Assembly (NCBI GenBank): GCA_958434805.1
Contig: CAUBDX010000008.1
Location: 1-64,000 of the forward strand
DNA length: 64,000 nt
Origin: an uncultured Phocaeicola sp.
Lineage (GTDB): Bacteria; Bacteroidota; Bacteroidia; Bacteroidales; Bacteroidaceae
Direction: 5' to 3'
In this document: one piece after another, positions 46,828 to 54,757 of the stretch
Numbering within the stretch: position 1 is the stretch's first letter
Layout of the letters: every line of letters begins with the position of its first letter
Program-made: the position numbers and the translations under genes
Notes under the pieces: model-generated
Databases searched by the model: none
What the model was told of the DNA's origin: nothing
Seen by the model: the letters and a program-made list of their open reading frames with translations, nothing else

Positions 46828-49800
46828 AACGTACTTTATTTCGACCTAAACGAGTCGATAAGGTTTCAAAAATCAGATATAATCCGGGAACAAGAAAGAT
46901 TCCAACAAATGTTCCTACAAGCATTCCTCCTGCAGCAGCCGTACCGATAGAACGATTTCCCAAAGCGCCTGCTCCGCTTGCCATAACCAAAGGAATCAAT
47001 CCACAAATAAAAGCAAACGAAGTCATCAGAATTGGACGCAAACGACTCACTGCTCCCGTAATGGCAGCATCAAGTATAGACATTCCCTGATGACGGAACT
47101 GATTTGCCATCTCTACGATAAGAATCGCATTCTTGCCTAACAATCCGATTAACATCACCAAAGCCACCTGAGCATAGATATTGTTTTCCAATCCGGATAA
47201 TTGTAAAAACAGATAAGACCCGAAAATACCAGCCGGAAGAGATAAGATAATTGGAAATGGCAATAATAAACTTTCATATTGCGCAGCCAACAGGAGATAA
47301 ACAAAGAGCAAGCAGATACCAAAAATCAAGAGAGTCTGCCCTCCTGAATCTTTCTCCTCACGTGTTACTCCTGACCATTCCACGTCATAACCGCGAGGAA
47401 GAACCTCCGCACAAATTTCTTCTACTACAGCAATAACCTCCCCAGAGCTGATCCCTTTTTCTCCTTCACCGGTAAGAAGTGCAGAAGTAAACATATTATA
47501 CCGTGTAATCTGGCTTGGACCATAAACTCGCTCCATAGTCATAAAGTTTGAATAAGGCACCACATTTCCATCGTTGTTTTTTGCAAACAGACGATACAGA
47601 TCTTCCGGATTCATACGGTATTCAGGCGATGCCTGAATCATCACCTTATACATCTGTCCGAACCGTACAAAGTTAGAAGAATAGAAGCTTCCGATATATG
47701 CCTGAAGGGTTTCCATCGCCTTGTCAAGCTCCACGCCTAACTTAGCAGCTTTAGCCAAATCAACCTTCAGCATATATTGCGGAAAGTTCGGATTAAACCC
47801 AGAAGTCACTCCTTTAAGGCGCGGATCAGCATTCAGTTTCTCCACCAAGTTATCTGCCACAGATGCAAATTCGTGAAAATCGCCAGCCGTCTTATCCTGC
47901 AAACGAAGTTCAAACCCGCTTGCATTACCAAATCCCGGAACAGAAGGAGGAAGGAAAAACTGGATATCAGCATCCTTGATATAGGATGTTTTATTTTTAT
48001 ATACTTGCATCAGTTCTGTTACACTTTGTTCACGCTCGCTCCACGGCTTAAGATTAATCATCCCCATACCGTAACTGGCACCTTCTGTTTCGGTCATTAA
48101 GCTGTAACCGGCCAACGTAGAGATACTCTCTATTTCATCAAGAGGGAGCAAAGCCGCCTGCACTTCACTTAACACCTCCTCACTACGCTCTACGGTAGCT
48201 CCCGGAGGGGCATCGACGTTCACGTAAATCATTCCCTGATCTTCGTTAGGGATAAAACCGGCGGGGAGAATCAAATTAATCCCATAAGTAGCCAACAAGA
48301 ATATGAGTAAAGTGGCATAAGTAAATACTTTTCTACCCAAGTATTTATGTAAGCCCCAATGATAACGGCGCTCAAACTTTCCATATCCTCTGTTAAATCC
48401 GATAAAGAAACGACGTAACCAAGTTGCTTTTTTCTTACCTTTACCTGCCGGTTTCAATAAAAGCGCACATAAAGCCGGAGAAAGGGTCAGTGCGTTTACC
48501 CCTGAAATGACAATAGCCACAGCAAGAGTCAATGAAAACTGTCGATAGAAAATACCCACAGTTCCCTCCATAAACCCTACCGGTACAAACACAGCAGACA
48601 TAACCAAGGTAATAGCAACAATTGCTCCTCCAATTTCTTTCATAGCCTCTACCGAAGCCCGATAAGGAGAAAGGCCTTCTTCGTGCATCTTCACATGAAC
48701 TGCTTCAACCACCACAATGGCATTATCTACAACAATACCGATGGCCAAGACCAATGCAAAAAGCGTAAGCATATTAATAGAGAAGCCCAGCATCTGCATA
48801 AAGAAAAAGGTACCTACCAGAGAAACGGGTACAGCTATGGCTGGTATTAATGTAGAACGGAAGTCCTGCAAAAAAATATATACCACTACAAACACCAGTA
48901 AAAAGGCCTCAAGCAATGTTTTCAGTACCGACTGAATGGAAGCGTCAAGAAATCGCGATACATCATAAGCTATGTTATACTCCATTCCCGGTGCAAAGCT
49001 GCTTTCTTTTATTTCCTCCATACGCTGCTTGATATTCTGAATCACCTCACGTGCGTTCGATCCAGGACGTTGCTTAATCATAATAGATGCAGACGGACGT
49101 CCATCAGTCATCGAAATCATGTTATAGTCTTCCGAATCGAATTCAATGGTAGCCACGTCACGCAGCCGAAGCAACGAGCCATCGGGTAATGCTTTGAGTA
49201 CAATCTCTCCATACTCTTCCGGAGTGCTGAATTTTCCTGTATATTGCAATACATACTGCAGCTGTTGAGGCAGTTTATCTGAACTGATACCGGTTTTTCC
49301 GGGAGCAGCTTCAATATTCTGCCGTCGGATAGCCTCGGTTACATCTTGAGGAACCAAGTTATAAGCTGCCAAACGATTCGGATTCAGCCAAACCCGCATT
49401 GCATAATCACGGCTACCCATGATTTCCACCAAGCCCACTCCATCAATACGCTTTAACTCGCGTAAGATATTAATATCGGCAAAGTTATATACAAACTTCT
49501 CTGTATGCGTGCTATCAGTACTATATATATTTAAGTACATCAACATACTGTTGACTTCTTTCTCGGTCACCACACCAGCCCGGATTACCTCCTCGGGAAG
49601 CTCATCCAATACAGTCGTCACACGGTTTTGCACATTGACCGAAGCTACATCCGGGTCTGTTCCTACTTTAAAATAGACAGTGGTAAGAGACATTCCGTCA
49701 TTTGTACAAACAGTAGTCATATACGTCATACCCGAAACACCATTAATCGCTCTCTCCAAAGGAGTAGCCACTGTTTTTGCCATCACATCAGCACTGGCAC

Positions 49801-49951
49801 CAGTATAACGTGCCGTCACCGTAACCGAAGGAGGAACGATATCAGGAAACTGAGTGATGGGAAGCGATACAATTGCCAATGCCCCCAAACAAACTATAAT
49901 TACAGATATAACAGCCGAAAGAATCGGTCTGCGAATAAATAGCTTAAACAT
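46805..49951 (-). CDS. RND multidrug efflux pump, HAE1/AcrB type
   Basis: The 1048-residue protein is a full-length HAE1 pump: FIRRPILSAVISVIIV start, two halves with large periplasmic loops, PGATVERSEEVL and GLENNIYAQVALVMLIGLLGKNAILIVEMAN. The membrane Lys of the proton relay (GKNAILIVE) is present. In TM4 the usual Asp-Asp pair is Asp-Asn: D409-N410 in IVVDNAIVVVEAVH. Similar DN pumps occur in Bacteroidota as far as I recall, so this may be a lineage trait. Cargo is probably hydrophobic drugs or bile salts (family knowledge). It follows the fusion-protein gene by 12 bp. Confidence 0.95.
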   Translation of the reverse strand: MFKLFIRRPILSAVISVIIVCLGALAIVSLPITQFPDIVPPSVTVTARYTGASADVMAKTVATPLERAINGVSGMTYMTTVCTNDGMSLTTVYFKVGTDPDVASVNVQNRVTTVLDELPEEVIRAGVVTEKEVNSMLMYLNIYSTDSTHTEKFVYNFADINILRELKRIDGVGLVEIMGSRDYAMRVWLNPNRLAAYNLVPQDVTEAIRRQNIEAAPGKTGISSDKLPQQLQYVLQYTGKFSTPEEYGEIVLKALPDGSLLRLRDVATIEFDSEDYNMISMTDGRPSASIMIKQRPGSNAREVIQNIKQRMEEIKESSFAPGMEYNIAYDVSRFLDASIQSVLKTLLEAFLLVFVVVYIFLQDFRSTLIPAIAVPVSLVGTFFFMQMLGFSINMLTLFALVLAIGIVVDNAIVVVEAVHVKMHEEGLSPYRASVEAMKEIGGAIVAITLVMSAVFVPVGFMEGTVGIFYRQFSLTLAVAIVISGVNALTLSPALCALLLKPAGKGKKKATWLRRFFIGFNRGYGKFERRYHWGLHKYLGRKVFTYATLLIFLLATYGINLILPAGFIPNEDQGMIYVNVDAPPGATVERSEEVLSEVQAALLPLDEIESISTLAGYSLMTETEGASYGMGMINLKPWSEREQSVTELMQVYKNKTSYIKDADIQFFLPPSVPGFGNASGFELRLQDKTAGDFHEFASVADNLVEKLNADPRLKGVTSGFNPNFPQYMLKVDLAKAAKLGVELDKAMETLQAYIGSFYSSNFVRFGQMYKVMIQASPEYRMNPEDLYRLFAKNNDGNVVPYSNFMTMERVYGPSQITRYNMFTSALLTGEGEKGISSGEVIAVVEEICAEVLPRGYDVEWSGVTREEKDSGGQTLLIFGICLLFVYLLLAAQYESLLLPFPIILSLPAGIFGSYLFLQLSGLENNIYAQVALVMLIGLLGKNAILIVEMANQFRHQGMSILDAAITGAVSRLRPILMTSFAFICGLIPLVMASGAGALGNRSIGTAAAGGMLVGTFVGIFLVPGLYLIFETLSTRLGRNKVRYEDDEED

Positions 49952-49963
49952 AATACACTCCGA

Positions 49964-51112
49964 TTATTTCTGAACAGGATTCAACTTCAACTCTTTCTTT
50001 ACCTCCTCAAAAGGAATGGTATCCGTTTCTATTTTCATGCCATCTCTCACCATCTGTACACCTTCGTATACAATGGCAGTCCCCTCTGGAAAATCTTGCG
50101 TCACGTAATAATTCTGATAACGCTCAATCGGATGAAAACTTCTTACCTGAGCCTTACTCTCCTTATCAATCAGATATACATAAGTAAAATCTTGAATTTC
50201 AAAAGTCGATTTCTGAGGAATCAAACACACACCCTCCATGTGAGTCATCATGCGAATCTTCCCCGTAACCCCATGTTTCAGCAATCCATCCGGATTAGGG
50301 AAACGCACACGGAAAGCAATAGAACCCGTTCCACGCTCAAAGTCGCCTTCCACTGTTTCCTGACGCCCCCGGTAGGCGTACACCGTTCCGTCCGGTAAAA
50401 CCAACTCCACACTATCGCGCTGCTGTAAATTCTCTCCCTTAAGCTGAGCTTTTTTTAAACGCAGGTATTCAGACTCATTCACACGATAATAAGCAAAAAC
50501 TTCCGAAATATCACTCACTGTGGTCAGCAAGCTTTCAGGATTCACCAAACTTCCTGTTTTATATGGAATACGGTCAACATATCCTGTAAAAGGAGACAAT
50601 AGGGTGGTGTATGAATAATCCATCTGAGCGCGCTGCATTTGGGCATGAGCCTGCTCTACCCGCATACGAGCCACATCGTACTCCCGTTCTGCCTGCACCA
50701 GACGAATGGATGAAAGAATTTGTTTTTCAACCAAACGACCAATACGTTCCATTTCATACTTTGCCATTTCCAATTGGGCTTGTGTCTGCTTATAATTCGA
50801 CTCAGCTTCTTTCAAGGCTTCAGCATATCCGGCTGCACTTAAGCGAAACAGAGGCTGTCCTTTTTTTACAAACTCTCCTTCATCAACCAACACTTCTTCT
50901 ACAAAGCCTTCTACCTTGGGCTTAATCTCTACGAACTGAATAGCTTGCACATCAGCCACATAAGAGCGGGGTAAATCAATGCTTGCTCCACGAAGCAACG
51001 TTACGGGAATTGTTTTATCAGGCGATGCCTGCTTGGTGCCTGCACGCTGGCAAGCCGGAAGCAACGCTATCGCACACGACAGCACTGCAACCTTCTTTAA
51101 TGAAAGTTTCAT
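49964..51112 (-). CDS. RND periplasmic adaptor (AcrA-type membrane fusion lipoprotein)
   Basis: I start at 51112, giving a lipoprotein signal (MKLSLKKVAVLSCAIALLPAC, C21); the longer frame from 51163 has no export signal at its end. The 382-residue product has a split lipoyl domain (VEGFVEEVLVDEGEFVKKGQPLF; YTTLLSPFTGYVDRI), a coiled-coil hairpin (about 90-160) and beta-barrel and membrane-proximal domains. It links the inner-membrane pump to the outer-membrane duct. It precedes the pump by 12 bp and follows a small membrane protein gene by 103 bp. Confidence 0.92.
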   Translation of the reverse strand: MKLSLKKVAVLSCAIALLPACQRAGTKQASPDKTIPVTLLRGASIDLPRSYVADVQAIQFVEIKPKVEGFVEEVLVDEGEFVKKGQPLFRLSAAGYAEALKEAESNYKQTQAQLEMAKYEMERIGRLVEKQILSSIRLVQAEREYDVARMRVEQAHAQMQRAQMDYSYTTLLSPFTGYVDRIPYKTGSLVNPESLLTTVSDISEVFAYYRVNESEYLRLKKAQLKGENLQQRDSVELVLPDGTVYAYRGRQETVEGDFERGTGSIAFRVRFPNPDGLLKHGVTGKIRMMTHMEGVCLIPQKSTFEIQDFTYVYLIDKESKAQVRSFHPIERYQNYYVTQDFPEGTAIVYEGVQMVRDGMKIETDTIPFEEVKKELKLNPVQK

Positions 51113-51215
51113 ACAAATTAAAAAATAAAGATTACTATGTAATTTTTTATAAAGAATGCACACTTGAATGCTTTCTCCGCCTAAGCACAGAAAGACACTT
51201 ACCTAAAATAAGATG

Positions 51216-51590
51216 CTAAATAAGCAGCAAACAGTAAAGCAGACAGACGCTTGAGGTGTTGCTGAATAAAGGTTGGACTGTAACCCTATGCAAGCGAATC
51301 GTTTTCGTACACAAGCATAGAGGAGTCAGAAAACAAAGAAAACTTAAGGATAACTTCACTAACAAACGGAATGCGGAAGAAGGAGTCCGATAAACAGGAT
51401 CAGACCAGGACAGATTTTCCTGATTACCTTCTGCAAACGATTCGGGAGCAGACAAAGAGTACACCGGCTGAATATTCTCTTTCAAATGCCCCACCATCTC
51501 ATAACCATAAGCATCAAACTGTATGAGTACAAGCATAACCATACAGATGATACGAAAAAGAAAAGTTCTTTGCTGCTTATGAGATAACAT
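51216..51590 (-). CDS. small membrane protein upstream of the efflux operon, unknown function
   Basis: The 124-residue frame (ATG at 51590; an upstream ATG at 51605 would leave almost no leader behind the -7 element) has one N-terminal hydrophobic segment (about 8-25), a short polar middle and a second hydrophobic segment (LLVKLSLSFLCFLTPLCL). It lies in front of the efflux genes on the same strand with a -7 element just upstream (51621-51628), so it may be the first gene of that operon. I do not recognise the family and cannot exclude that it is not translated. Confidence 0.5.
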   Translation of the reverse strand: MLSHKQQRTFLFRIICMVMLVLIQFDAYGYEMVGHLKENIQPVYSLSAPESFAEGNQENLSWSDPVYRTPSSAFRLLVKLSLSFLCFLTPLCLCTKTIRLHRVTVQPLFSNTSSVCLLYCLLLI

Positions 51591-51620
51591 TTTGTGTTCT
51601 TTCAATTTTATTTATAGTTA

Positions 51621-51628
51621 CAAAATTA
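51621..51628 (-). promoter_or_regulatory. -7 element of the efflux operon
   Basis: TAATTTTG on the minus strand, 30 bp before the start at 51590; no convincing -33 TTTG at the expected distance. No TetR- or AraC-type regulator gene is adjacent. Confidence 0.5.
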
Positions 51629-51749
51629 GTACCAATCAAATAAAATATAAAAAAGACTTCCACTATTTAGGCTGTTTTAACAAATTGTTTCTTATTCTTG
51701 GGGAATTTTTAGTAAAATGACAACTAACCAAGCAATAAACACCTTTTTA

Positions 51750-51781
51750 TTTGGATATATCAAAAAGACATCGTACTTTTG
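51750..51781 (+). promoter_or_regulatory. trp promoter
   Basis: TTTG (51750-51753), 20-bp spacer, TACTTTTG (51774-51781). Transcription would start near 51788, leaving a leader of about 220 bases before trpB. Confidence 0.82.
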
Positions 51782-51806
51782 CCTCAAACAGAAATTAGAT
51801 ATAAAA

Positions 51807-51869
51807 ATGAAACAATCAATGGTAAATACATTCTTCTGGTGGCGCCTCTTACAACTTCATAAGTCGTAG
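51807..51869 (+). CDS. trpL: trp operon leader peptide
   Basis: A 20-codon frame starts at 51807, about 19 bases after the predicted transcript start, and reads through FFWWR with two adjacent Trp codons (tgg tgg at codons 11-12) before a TAG at 51867-51869. Its last codons lie inside a hairpin (CTTAC 51848-51852 with GTAGG 51866-51870), and a perfect terminator follows at 51916. This is the layout of transcription attenuation by ribosome stalling: low Trp stalls the ribosome at the Trp codons, which would free an alternative RNA fold and let transcription into trpB. The frame is too short for normal gene finding; the opposite strand carries a meaningless open frame. Confidence 0.82.
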   Translation: MKQSMVNTFFWWRLLQLHKS

Positions 51870-51915
51870 GGGAAATCAGTCGTGTGTATATACCATAGCA
51901 ATATCCAAGATATAA

Positions 51916-51957
51916 CAAAACGGGCTGTCGTACTTTACGGCAGCCCGTTTTGTTTTT
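51916..51957 (+). terminator. trp attenuator terminator
   Basis: CAAAACGGGCTG (51916-51927) pairs perfectly with CAGCCCGTTTTG (51941-51952), with three more pairs inside the loop (one U-G), followed by TTTTT. It ends 50 bp before trpB, so transcription must read through it to express the operon. Confidence 0.9.
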
Positions 51958-52006
51958 ATCCACTTTTTTCCAATCATAAAAATAACTCAAAAAAACAAAT
52001 ACAACG

Positions 52007-53182
52007 ATGAAAACTTACCAAGTAAATCAAGAAGGCTTTTATGGAGAATTTGGAGGAGCATACGTACCCGAAATCCTCCAACAATGTGTAAATGAATTAA
52101 AAGAAACCTATTTACAGGTTTTAGAAAGCAGCGATTTCAAGGAGGAGTTTGACCAGCTTCTGCGCGACTACGTTGGCCGTCCCTCCCCGTTGTTTCTGGC
52201 TAAACGATTGTCAAAACAATACGGATGCACCATTTATCTGAAACGAGAAGACTTAAACCATACCGGAGCTCATAAAATCAACAATGCCATCGGACAAATC
52301 TTGCTTGCCAAACGTATGGGGAAAAAACGGATTATCGCTGAAACCGGTGCCGGACAACACGGGGTAGCAACAGCCACTGTCTGTGCCTTGATGGGAATGG
52401 AATGCGTGGTTTACATGGGTAAAACCGATGTGGAACGCCAACACGTCAACGTGGAGCGCATGAAGATGTTGGGTGCTACCGTGAAACCTGTCACCTCGGG
52501 CAGCATGACACTGAAAGATGCTACCGACGAAGCTATCCGTGACTGGTGTACTCACCCCAAAGACACCTATTACATCATCGGCTCTACCGTAGGTCCTCAT
52601 CCTTATCCGGACATGGTTGCACGTCTCCAGTCGGTTATCAGTGAAGAAATAAAGAAACAACTTGCCTCACACACCGGACGCGAGTACCCCGATTACCTGA
52701 TAGCCTGCGTGGGAGGGGGAAGCAATGCAGCAGGAACCATTTATCATTACCTTGACGATGAACGAGTAAAAATAGTATTGGCTGAGGCTGGAGGAAAGGG
52801 AATTGACACCCTTATGTCGGCAGCTACTATCCAATTGGGACGATTAGGAATCATACACGGCTCGCGTACGCTGGTGATGCAGGATAAAGACGGGCACATT
52901 ATCGAACCGTATTCCATTTCTGCCGGACTGGATTATCCGGGTATCGGACCGATGCATGCCAATCTTGCCAAACAGCAGCGCGCCACCGTGCTGGCTGTGA
53001 ATGACGATGAAGCCATACGGGCCGCTTTCGAACTCACCCGTCTGGAAGGAATCATACCTGCACTGGAATCGGCTCATGCCTTGGGAACCCTCAGCAAAAT
53101 TAATTTCTGCCCCGACGATATAGTAGTGCTTACTGTTTCCGGACGAGGAGATAAAGACTTGACCACTTACTTGAATTACTAA
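52007..53182 (+). CDS. trpB: tryptophan synthase beta chain
   Basis: The 391-residue enzyme is a complete TrpB1-type beta chain: GEFGGAYVPEIL start, PLP Lys K90 in HTGAHKINN, the base-loop AETGAGQHG, GSMTLKDA, GGGSNAAGT phosphate loop and SGRGDKDL near the C-terminus. It condenses indole with serine to give Trp, usually within an alpha2beta2 complex. The usual partner trpA is absent, and trpE, which normally follows trpB in Bacteroides, is missing too. It is controlled by a Trp leader and attenuator. On its own it can still use free indole. Confidence 0.95.
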   Translation: MKTYQVNQEGFYGEFGGAYVPEILQQCVNELKETYLQVLESSDFKEEFDQLLRDYVGRPSPLFLAKRLSKQYGCTIYLKREDLNHTGAHKINNAIGQILLAKRMGKKRIIAETGAGQHGVATATVCALMGMECVVYMGKTDVERQHVNVERMKMLGATVKPVTSGSMTLKDATDEAIRDWCTHPKDTYYIIGSTVGPHPYPDMVARLQSVISEEIKKQLASHTGREYPDYLIACVGGGSNAAGTIYHYLDDERVKIVLAEAGGKGIDTLMSAATIQLGRLGIIHGSRTLVMQDKDGHIIEPYSISAGLDYPGIGPMHANLAKQQRATVLAVNDDEAIRAAFELTRLEGIIPALESAHALGTLSKINFCPDDIVVLTVSGRGDKDLTTYLNY

Positions 53183-53393
53183 CCCGCAAAGGTGCATAAG
53201 AAGTAATCTGAATCCCTTCTTATTACCAGTCGCTTTTCATTCAGATAAGCCCTTATACGACAATAAACGAATTGTACTCACGACGTTTTATCAATGTCAT
53301 ATCACGCAATTATGCTGAAAATAGAATAACTTAGCAGCCCGATAATGCATAACAAGAATAACTATTCTACTTAAGAAACCAAAAGAGCAAAGC

Positions 53394-53963
53394 ATGAAAA
53401 TCGTTATTATTGATAATTATGACTCATTTACATATAATTTGAGCCACCTCGTAAAAGAAGCCGGAGCAGAAGTAACCGTACTCCGCAACGACCAGTTTCA
53501 TATGGAAGAGCTGGAACAGTTTGACAAGATTCTGCTTTCCCCCGGACCGGGAGTTCCCCAAGAAGCCGGACTGTTGCCCGATGTCATCCGGAACTACGCC
53601 GGACGAAAGCCAATTTTAGGTGTTTGTTTAGGAGAACAAGCCATCGGGGAAGCATTCGGAGGAAAGCTCATCAACCTCAGTGAAGTGTATCACGGTATCC
53701 AAAGTCCGGTAAAAATTGTTGCAGATGATTATCTTTTCCATGGATTACCCGAAGAGGTACTTGTGGGCCGTTATCATTCATGGGTGGTCGATACCGACGG
53801 ATTTCCCGAATGTCTGGAAATAACAGCTGTAAGCCAAGAAGGATACATCATGGCTATCCGTCATAAAACCATGGATGTACACGGTATTCAGTTTCACCCT
53901 GAATCAGTGCTTACTCCCGATGGGAAGCAAATGATTCGGAACTGGCTGAGTCATCATCCATAG
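53394..53963 (+). CDS. trpG: anthranilate / aminodeoxychorismate synthase glutamine amidotransferase
   Basis: The 189-residue class I amidotransferase has the catalytic Cys (C78 in GVCLGEQ) and the His/Glu pair in HGIQFHPES. The family norm is GxCLGHQ; here the His after Gly is Glu, which is not catalytic. It should deliver ammonia from glutamine to TrpE or PabB. trpE is missing from this locus, with only 211 bp between trpB and this gene, so the protein may now serve p-aminobenzoate (folate) synthesis through a PabB encoded elsewhere. The remaining trpD, C, F and A are not downstream. Confidence 0.9.
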   Translation: MKIVIIDNYDSFTYNLSHLVKEAGAEVTVLRNDQFHMEELEQFDKILLSPGPGVPQEAGLLPDVIRNYAGRKPILGVCLGEQAIGEAFGGKLINLSEVYHGIQSPVKIVADDYLFHGLPEEVLVGRYHSWVVDTDGFPECLEITAVSQEGYIMAIRHKTMDVHGIQFHPESVLTPDGKQMIRNWLSHHP

Positions 53964-54000
53964 CATACAATAACTTCATCATGTAACAAGAGAGAAAAAC

Positions 54001-54058
54001 AAGCTTAGCCGGAAAGTTGCAAACCATCACTCTATCCGGCTTCTGCTTCTTATTTTTA
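54001..54058 (+). terminator. terminator after trpG
   Basis: AGCCGGA (54007-54013) pairs with TCCGGCT (54035-54041); AAGC/GCTT extends it outside an internal loop, and a T-rich run follows. It ends the remnant trp operon. Confidence 0.75.
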
Positions 54059-54076
54059 TAGCTCAGCAAAAAGGCA

Positions 54077-54640
54077 ATGCAAAAAGACAAACCATATTTA
54101 GAAACCAAACGGCTCATCCTCCGCCCCTGGCAAGATACAGATGCAGCATCGCTTTACAAATATGCTCAAGACCCCAGCATTGGAACACCAGCAGGATGGC
54201 CTCCTCACACCTCCATAGAAAACAGTTTAACGATTATCCACACCGTATTTGCTGCCCCCGAGGTCTATGCAGTAGTGCTAAAGGAAACCTGTGAGCCTAT
54301 AGGAGGCATCGGCTTTACATTCAACGAACCCCAGCAAAACAACCCTCTAAAGTATCATGAAGCAGAAATAGGATATTGGATAGGAAAACCTTACTGGGGA
54401 TAAGGACTGATACCTGAAGCCGTATGCTGCTTATTAAAACGGGGATTTACAGAGCTGAAACTTGAAGCCATCTGGTGTGGATATTATGAAGGAAACAGCC
54501 AGTCACGCAGGGTCATGGAAAAGTGCGGCTTTAGCTATCATCACACCACATATAACCAACAATCGCTTTTAGGCGATACACGAACCGAGCATTTTACCCG
54601 AATCACAGCCACCGAATATCTAAAGAAACAAAAACGATAG
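54077..54640 (+). pseudogene. GNAT-family N-acetyltransferase, split by one stop codon
   Basis: The frame starts with the RimJ/RimL-type pattern ([23 protein letters not shown]) and continues through [10 protein letters not shown] to TAA at 54401-54403. The next codons, in the same frame, give GLIPEAV and KLEAIWCGYYEGN with SRRVMEKCGFS, exactly the next GNAT segment (acetyl-CoA-binding loop and beta5), ending at 54640. Family members read WG(Q/K)G here, so the stop replaces one codon, possibly CAA changed to TAA. The first part alone lacks the acetyl-CoA site. Confidence 0.85.
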
Positions 54641-54702
54641 ATTAAAAACAACTCCCCAAGACAAGGCATATAAAACATTTTGCTATTTTATTACCGTATT
54701 TC

Positions 54703-54733
54703 TTTCAGATTCCAACATTTACTACTATCTTTG
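54703..54733 (+). promoter_or_regulatory. promoter of ansA
   Basis: TTTC (54703-54706, one mismatch to TTTG), 19-bp spacer, TATCTTTG (54726-54733), 24 bp before the start codon. Confidence 0.65.
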
Positions 54734-54757
54734 TGAAAAAATTAAGCCAAGAAAATT

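Noticed and set aside
51784..51990. 68-codon open frame on the minus strand across the trp leader
   Set aside because: It is antisense to the leader peptide and attenuator hairpin, has no recognisable content, and the plus-strand features explain the region fully.
53183..53393. trpE remnant between trpB and trpG
   Set aside because: No stretch in any frame reads like TrpE; only a weak TAACTTAG promoter-like sequence at 53327-53334 is present.
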